Shown here: in pieces, positions 14,260-18,399 of the stretch
Layout: each line of letters opens with the position of its first letter
Position numbering within the stretch: the stretch's first letter is position 1
Assembly (NCBI GenBank): GCA_049323435.1
Contig: JBMOMX010000018.1
Location: 1-18,399 of the forward strand
Direction of reading: 5' to 3'
Origin: UBA11222 sp049323435
Lineage (GTDB): Bacteria; Pseudomonadota; Alphaproteobacteria; UBA11222
Length of the DNA stretch: 18,399 bases
The notes under the pieces: generated by a model
The model's input: only the letters and a program-made list of their open reading frames with translations
Databases searched by the model: none
What the model was told of the DNA's origin: nothing
Translations under genes and position numbers: made by a program

Positions 14260-15058
14260 AATCCGCCAGTTACTCAGCATTTTGGGGCATTGCTGGCTGC
14301 CTGCACTTGGTCTGGTCATCCTTTTATGCGCCAGTCTGCCGGCTGGCGCGCAGTCGATCTCTATTGATCTGGGCGGCCCGGCGGGGGCGGCTGCAGACGA
14401 AGACGTGCCGGCGGGCGGTGCAAACTCCATCACGGGACGCATCCTTCAGCTTATCGCCCTCATCAGCGTTTTGAGCGTCGCGCCGGGCATTCTGGTGACG
14501 GTCACTTCATTCACGCGTATCGTAGTGGTGCTGTCGCTGTTGCGCAGCGCCATCGGCACCCAGACCTCGCCGCCCAATATCGTGTTGATCTCTCTGGCGC
14601 TGTTTTTAACCGCGTTCGTCATGGCGCCGACCTTTCAGAAATCCTATCAGGACGGCATATTGCCCTTGATGGAAGAACGCATTGAGGCGCCCGCAGCCTT
14701 TGAACGCACGGTAGCTCCGCTGCGGCAGTTCATGCTGTCGCAGGTCCGGGAATCGGATTTGCAATTATTTCTGGACCTGTCCAAATCGGAAACGCCCGCA
14801 ACCCCGGAGGCGACACCTATTCAGGCTCTGATCCCGGCCTTTATTATTTCCGAATTGAAACGCGCCTTCGAAATCGGTTTTCTGCTGTTCATCCCGTTTA
14901 TCGTCATCGACATGGTTGTGTCATCGGTGCTGATGTCGATGGGCATGATGATGCTGCCGCCGATCATGATATCGCTGCCGTTCAAGCTGATCTTTTTCGT
15001 GCTGGTGGACGGTTGGGGCCTCGTCGCCAGCAGCCTGGTGCGAAGTTTTGAGCCTTAG
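14252..15058 (+). CDS. fliP: Flagellar export gate protein FliP
   Basis: A 268-residue core component of the flagellar export gate. It has a cleavable-type N-terminal signal (hydrophobic 10-26, then GAQS), then family-typical sequences: APGILVTVTSFTRIVVVLSLLR, the QTSPPNIVLISLALFLTAFVM helix, the periplasmic segment with FMLSQVRESDL, and the IPALIPAFIISELKRAFEIGF-like region leading to the final MMMLPPIMISLPFKLIFFVL helices. The frame is open further upstream within fliO, but the ATG at 14252 gives the normal N-terminus and overlaps the fliO stop by eight bases. It is separated from fliQ and fliR, its complex partners, by the divergent promoter. Confidence 0.97.
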   Translation: MYKIRQLLSILGHCWLPALGLVILLCASLPAGAQSISIDLGGPAGAAADEDVPAGGANSITGRILQLIALISVLSVAPGILVTVTSFTRIVVVLSLLRSAIGTQTSPPNIVLISLALFLTAFVMAPTFQKSYQDGILPLMEERIEAPAAFERTVAPLRQFMLSQVRESDLQLFLDLSKSETPATPEATPIQALIPAFIISELKRAFEIGFLLFIPFIVIDMVVSSVLMSMGMMMLPPIMISLPFKLIFFVLVDGWGLVASSLVRSFEP

Positions 15059-15159
15059 CGCAATTCCCTGTCTGGCGGCAGGTTGTGTGTTAGGTATGTG
15101 AATATATCTAATGTCATCCCGCTTTAAAACGCATCATGCTCTGGCGGCGTAGCGGTCTT

Positions 15160-15549
15160 TTACAGGGCGGCGGTAACATCGGTTTGGGCGAAATCCACGC
15201 CCTTGAACAATAGCGGCTCACGGGTCGCTTTCGAAAGGGCATAGGCGAAACAATCGCCAAAGTTTAACCCGGCGGCGTGGCGGCCCTTGCCATAATCCAG
15301 GAACGCCTGACGAGCCAGATGCGCCTGTTCCACGGTAAACGGTTCGATGATGATGTTGGAACTGCGGAGTAATGCGTCAAACTTTGGGCCGCCGCGGCCG
15401 CTGGTGAATCTTTCGGCGACCATGGCGGCCTCCACAAAAGTAGCGGCCGATATGCGGCGCGACTCCGCCTTCTCAATCGCCTGGGCATAGATTGGGGCGT
15501 CAGTTTCGTTAAACAGGATGGCAATGAGCGCGGAGGTGTCGATGATCAT
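15160..15549 (-). CDS. vapC: VapC-type PIN-domain ribonuclease toxin
   Basis: A 129-residue PIN-domain toxin, normal in length. Members cleave specific RNAs (often tRNA or rRNA) and stop growth when not neutralised by VapB. Acidic residues expected in the active site are present: D4 (IIDTSALIAI), E40 (FVEAAM), D99 (NFGDCFAYA) and D119 or D124 (GVDFAQTDV). The start at 15549 gives the canonical MIIDTSAL N-terminus. The frame is open for 16 more codons, but those overlap the vapB end. The gene starts seven bases after the vapB stop, a normal operon arrangement. It is convergent with fliP. Confidence 0.93.
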   Translation of the reverse strand: MIIDTSALIAILFNETDAPIYAQAIEKAESRRISAATFVEAAMVAERFTSGRGGPKFDALLRSSNIIIEPFTVEQAHLARQAFLDYGKGRHAAGLNFGDCFAYALSKATREPLLFKGVDFAQTDVTAAL

Positions 15550-15556
15550 GCGACAC

Positions 15557-15808
15557 TCACTTCGGCAGGCCATGCTCGTCATAGAGCCAGGTTTCACCGT
15601 GATCCGGGGGCCTCTCGGTCAGAAGTTCGGCGCAACTTCGGCCAATGGCGAGCAGCTCCTCGGCGGAGACCTTGTTCTTGCTTTTTTGCAGGCGCTCCAG
15701 CCGCTCCTTGAGTGCGACCGTCACGGCGTGCGTCATGGTTTCGCCGGTGGCCCGGGAAAGAGCCTTAGCCAGCCGGTGCGCTTCGGGGTCTTTGATATTG
15801 AGGGACAT
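15557..15808 (-). CDS. vapB: VapB-type antitoxin
   Basis: An 83-residue antitoxin of the PSK/VapB transcription-factor type, which binds VapC and represses its own promoter. The N-terminus (MSLNIKDPEAHRLAKALSRATGETMTHAV) has the short strand and helices of a ribbon-helix-helix DNA-binding domain. The C-terminal half (ERPPDHGETWLYDEHGLPK) is the toxin-binding tail. Two ATGs are adjacent (15811, 15808); GGTGGA abuts the first, so the second is preferred. A perfect palindrome lies 10-31 bp upstream of the start. Confidence 0.9.
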   Translation of the reverse strand: MSLNIKDPEAHRLAKALSRATGETMTHAVTVALKERLERLQKSKNKVSAEELLAIGRSCAELLTERPPDHGETWLYDEHGLPK

Positions 15809-15817
15809 CATTCCACC

Positions 15818-15839
15818 AAGGTAGAAAAATTTCTACCTT
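15818..15839. promoter_or_regulatory. Operator-like palindrome upstream of vapB
   Basis: Perfect 10-base arms AAGGTAGAAA and TTTCTACCTT around a two-base AA spacer, directly upstream of vapB. Type II toxin-antitoxin operons are repressed by the VapBC complex binding such inverted repeats. A TATCTA (minus strand, about 15846-15841) just upstream could be the -10, which would put the palindrome over the transcription start. Confidence 0.7.
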
Positions 15840-15905
15840 TCTAGATAATGCTTTCGGCGGCCTTGCGCAAGGGGCACATGGCCGGGGCGATCCCCCTATG
15901 CCGCC

Positions 15906-16451
15906 CTACTGGATCAGTTTCGACAGGATCTTGAACTCGTCCGAACCGGCCTTTTGCAGCCATTCAAACACCGCCATTTCGGTGGTGATGATGGCGCCGC
16001 CCGCATCTTCGATGCGGGAAAAGGCGTGATCCATGCTGGACTGTTTGCGTGACGCCACGGCGTCGGCGGCGACGAACACCGCAAAATCCTGTTCGCACAG
16101 CATCAAGGCGGTTTGCAGCACGCAAATATGCGCCTCCATCCCGGCCAGCACGATCTGCCGCTTGGCCGAGGCCTTTAGCTGCTCCGCAAAGCCTGTATTG
16201 GCGGGACAGGCAAATTCGAGTTTTTCGACCGGGCCGCCGGCGGGCATATATTCCGCCAGTTGCGGCACGGTGCGCCCCAGACCGCGCGGATATTGCTCGG
16301 ACACCAGGGTTGGAACTCCCAGCAGTTTGGCCGCCTGCATCAGAATGGCGGCGTTGCGAATGGCCTCGGCGCCGCCATCATGCATGGCTGGCGCCAGGCG
16401 TTCCTGAATATCCACCACGATCAGACAGCTTTTGTTCCTATCCAGCAGCAT
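15906..16451 (-). CDS. Isochorismatase-fold cysteine hydrolase
   Basis: A 181-residue cytoplasmic hydrolase of the isochorismatase/nicotinamidase superfamily. The catalytic triad is visible: D14 (LIVVDIQERL), K77 (PVEKLEF) and C110 (GMEAHICVLQTAL). The layout (short, no extra metal-binding DxH motif as in nicotinamidases) fits the YcaC/ISOC1-like branch, whose natural substrates are mostly unknown. GGGAG lies eight bases before the ATG. It is divergent from the thiamine-diphosphate enzyme across a 96-bp gap and may share its regulation. The palindrome CCTTGCGCAAGG at 15861-15872 lies downstream. I cannot assign a substrate. Confidence 0.88.
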   Translation of the reverse strand: MLLDRNKSCLIVVDIQERLAPAMHDGGAEAIRNAAILMQAAKLLGVPTLVSEQYPRGLGRTVPQLAEYMPAGGPVEKLEFACPANTGFAEQLKASAKRQIVLAGMEAHICVLQTALMLCEQDFAVFVAADAVASRKQSSMDHAFSRIEDAGGAIITTEMAVFEWLQKAGSDEFKILSKLIQ

Positions 16452-16547
16452 GGCCCTTCTCCCGCTCCATCCAATTGGGCGATTGCATTTGCCTGCCTCC
16501 GCCTTCTATTCTACGCCTGAGCATAACCATAATCGGGGAAGAAACAA
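16452..16547. promoter_or_regulatory. Divergent promoter region for the hydrolase and the ThDP enzyme
   Basis: A 96-bp gap between opposite-facing genes. On the plus strand TTGCAT followed 17 bases later by CTATTC is a possible but weak promoter. GGGGAAG before the ATG at 16548 is a good ribosome-binding site. No clear operator dyad is seen. Confidence 0.3.
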
Positions 16548-18206
16548 ATGGCTGGAATTCACGGTGGCAAACTGGCGGCGCGCGCACTCAAGCAGGCGGG
16601 CGTGGAATGCGTCTTCACCCTCAGCGGCGGGCATGTGATGGCGATTTATGACGGGTGCCTTGATGAAGGCATCCGCATCATTGATGTGCGCCACGAACAG
16701 GCCGCCGTCCATGCCGCCGACGCCTGGAGCCGGTTAAACCCCGGCAGCATCGGCTGCGCCGTGCTGACCGCCGGCCCCGGTGTGACCGATGGCGTGACCG
16801 GCGTCGCCAATGCCTGGCGCGCCAATTCCCCCATTCTCGTGATCGGCGGCCAGGGTCCGTTCGGCGCAGCGCGCAAGGGATCGTTGCAGGAAATGGATCA
16901 TGTCAGCGTGATGCGCCCGATCACCAAATGGGCCGACGCCTGTTACGACACCAAACGCATTCCCGATTATATTGAAATGGGTGTGCGCCATGCGATATCC
17001 GGCAATCCAGGCCCGTCATTTCTGGAAATTCCCATGGATGTGCTGATGGGAACCGTCGAAAGCTTTGATGCGGTGCGGTTCCCGACCTATCGCCCTGCTC
17101 CCAAAATGCTGCCGGACGAAGATGATTGCCGCCGCGCGCTGGAAATTCTGTCCAAGGCGAAACGCCCGGTGATGCTGGCCGGAACCAGCGTCAAATGGTC
17201 GAACGCCTCGGGCCCGATGAATGATTTTCTGGCGCGCACCAATATCCCCACCTATGTCAATGGCATGGGGCGCGGCACGGTGCCGCCCGGCTCGAACTAT
17301 CTGCTGAACCGCTCGCGCAAGGATGCGATGAAGAATTGCGACGTGTTCATCTGTGCGGGCGTATTGCTGGATTTCCGTCTGGCCTTCGGCAATTCGATTC
17401 CCAAAGGCGCCAAGATCATTCAGCTTGATATCGACAACACGCTGATCGGCACCAACCGCTCGGCGGATGTGGGGGTTGTGGGAAATCTGGGATCCTCGTT
17501 TGACTCCATGATCAGGATGATGGACCGCGAAAAGCTGCATCTGAATTTTTCCGGCTGGCTGGATGAACTCAAACCCATCGAGGCGAAGCTTGAGGCCGAG
17601 AATGAAAAAGGCCTGAATTCCAATGAAAGCCCGGTCGATCCGCTGCGCATGTGCCGCGAGGTGCGCGACTTCCTCGGCGGCTACGACAAGGAAGTGATCC
17701 TGATCGGCGATGGCGGCGACATTGTGGCGCAGGCATCCAAGGTGCTGCCGGTGCCGGGAGAAAATGGCTGGATGGACCCCGGCCCGCTCGGCACGCTGGG
17801 CGTCGGGATGCCGTTCGCGCTGGCCGCACAGGCCTCAAAGCCCGACAAACGGGTGCTGATCATTTATGGCGACGGCTCGTTCGGCCTGAACGGTTTTGAA
17901 TATGACACCGCCGTGCGTTTCAATCTGCCGATTGTCGGCATTGTCGGCAATGACGCCGCCTGGGGCCAGATGGCGCGCCCGCAGGCCGCCAGTTACGGCG
18001 CCAACCGCATGGTCGCCACCACGCTGAACTATACCCGCTATGACAAAATCGTCGAGGCGATGGGCGGCTATGGCGAACATTGCGAGAAGCCCGAGGAAAT
18101 CCGCCCGGCGCTGGAACGCGCCTTCGCCTCCGGCAAACCCGCACTGGTTAATGTCAAACTGCGTCAGGATCTGGATACCGGGATGAAGGGCAGCACATAT
18201 GTTTAA
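16548..18206 (+). CDS. Thiamine-diphosphate enzyme, acetolactate synthase-like / 2-hydroxyacyl-CoA lyase family
   Basis: A 552-residue three-domain ThDP enzyme. The PYR domain (about 1-165) has the cofactor-activating glutamate E50 in DVRHEQAAVHAADA and a TAGPGVTDGVTGVANA loop. A central domain (about 190-330) follows, then the PP domain (about 370-535) with the diphosphate-Mg motif from GDG at 441-443 to ND at 468-469. Acetolactate synthases have NN there; GND followed by AAWGQM resembles what I recall of the ILVBL/HACL2 group, whose members cleave 2-hydroxyacyl-CoA. A role in valine/isoleucine synthesis is unlikely because no small subunit (ilvH) or ilvC is adjacent. The start has GGGGAAG. 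Plausible reactions are C-C cleavage or ligation of 2-oxo or 2-hydroxyacyl substrates; the exact one cannot be read from sequence. Confidence 0.85.
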   Translation: MAGIHGGKLAARALKQAGVECVFTLSGGHVMAIYDGCLDEGIRIIDVRHEQAAVHAADAWSRLNPGSIGCAVLTAGPGVTDGVTGVANAWRANSPILVIGGQGPFGAARKGSLQEMDHVSVMRPITKWADACYDTKRIPDYIEMGVRHAISGNPGPSFLEIPMDVLMGTVESFDAVRFPTYRPAPKMLPDEDDCRRALEILSKAKRPVMLAGTSVKWSNASGPMNDFLARTNIPTYVNGMGRGTVPPGSNYLLNRSRKDAMKNCDVFICAGVLLDFRLAFGNSIPKGAKIIQLDIDNTLIGTNRSADVGVVGNLGSSFDSMIRMMDREKLHLNFSGWLDELKPIEAKLEAENEKGLNSNESPVDPLRMCREVRDFLGGYDKEVILIGDGGDIVAQASKVLPVPGENGWMDPGPLGTLGVGMPFALAAQASKPDKRVLIIYGDGSFGLNGFEYDTAVRFNLPIVGIVGNDAAWGQMARPQAASYGANRMVATTLNYTRYDKIVEAMGGYGEHCEKPEEIRPALERAFASGKPALVNVKLRQDLDTGMKGSTYV

Positions 18207-18214
18207 GGGAGTCC

Positions 18215-18294
18215 GAAAGTTCCCTCTTTGTCTTTCTCAGCGATCTGTCCTCTGAAGCCCTGGCGAAAGAGGAAGCGAAGAATCTCCCACGGCA
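18215..18294. repeat. Degenerate REP-like repeat
   Basis: On the minus strand this contains GGGAGATTCTTCGCTTC and GACAAAGAGGGA, text I recall from interspersed repeats in other alphaproteobacteria, separated here by divergent sequence. No protein-like frame covers it. The family assignment is from memory and unverified. Confidence 0.4.
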
Positions 18295-18387
18295 GATATA
18301 GAGCGGAATGATTTCAGGCTTGTCCGTTAACCCCCTCCCGGCCTCCCCCTTTCAGGGGGAGGAGGGTAATTGCCGCATATGCCTCCC
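18295..18387. repeat. Dispersed hairpin repeat, right copy (inverted)
   Basis: The reverse complement matches 1-70 with about five differences and continues more weakly to base 93. It carries the same hairpin (CCTCCCCC, TTTCA, GGGGGAGG in this orientation). With the left copy it forms an inverted pair enclosing about 18.2 kb. No transposase lies between them, so these are not obvious transposon ends. Confidence 0.75.
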
Positions 18388-18399
18388 TCCCCCTGCAAG

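Noticed and set aside
1..18387. End repeats as the terminal inverted repeats of a large transposon
   Set aside because: No transposase, integrase or cargo-type genes lie inside; the interior is core chromosome (rne, recA, flagellar genes), and the repeat carries its own hairpin like an interspersed element.

Overview
The window reads as a chromosomal core region of an alphaproteobacterium. The main reasons are the flagellar run flgB-flgC-fliE-fliQ-fliR-flhB followed directly by a CckA-type hybrid histidine kinase, two perfect CtrA-type boxes (TTAA-N7-TTAA) in the divergent flgB/fliO promoter region, an RNase E whose S1 domain is split by a long acidic insert, and a near-match to the alphaproteobacterial SOS box (GTTC-N7-GTTC) upstream of recA. 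I cannot name the genus from sequence alone.

Layout, left to right. (1) 1-261: two dispersed non-coding repeats. (2) Minus strand: an ArsM-like arsenite methyltransferase (262-1437) downstream of rne (1492-4353). (3) A divergent, gene-free region of about 515 bp (4354-4869), then a periplasmic AMIN/Amidase_3 cell-wall amidase on the plus strand (4870-6354). (4) A convergent 309-bp spacer with short tandem and inverted repeats. (5) A long minus-strand array running, in transcription order, flgB, flgC, fliE, fliQ, fliR, flhB, cckA, recA (13709 down to 6664). (6) The divergent plus-strand pair fliO-fliP (13903-15058). (7) A vapBC toxin-antitoxin pair on the minus strand (15160-15808) with a perfect operator-like palindrome. 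(8) A divergent pair of an isochorismatase-fold hydrolase (minus) and a thiamine-diphosphate enzyme of the acetolactate synthase/2-hydroxyacyl-CoA lyase superfamily (plus, 16548-18206). (9) A degenerate repeat and an inverted copy of the left-end repeat (18207-18399).

How the genes work together. FlgB and FlgC are rod proteins and FliE is the basal-body/rod junction. FliO, FliP, FliQ, FliR and FlhB form or assemble the flagellar export gate. CckA, which in this class feeds phosphate to ChpT and CtrA, sits at the end of the same array, and CtrA-type boxes lie in its probable promoter region. The arrangement suggests a CckA-CtrA loop controlling its own gene together with the flagellar export genes. 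This CckA-like protein shows no N-terminal membrane segment, which is unusual for the family.

I found no phage, integrase, transposase, CRISPR array, rRNA or tRNA. The most interesting points are the CtrA boxes with the apparently soluble CckA, the cysteine-tailed ArsM-like protein away from any ars operon, the vapBC pair next to a core flagellar locus, and the near-identical inverted repeats at both ends. Those end repeats may simply mark where an assembly stopped.
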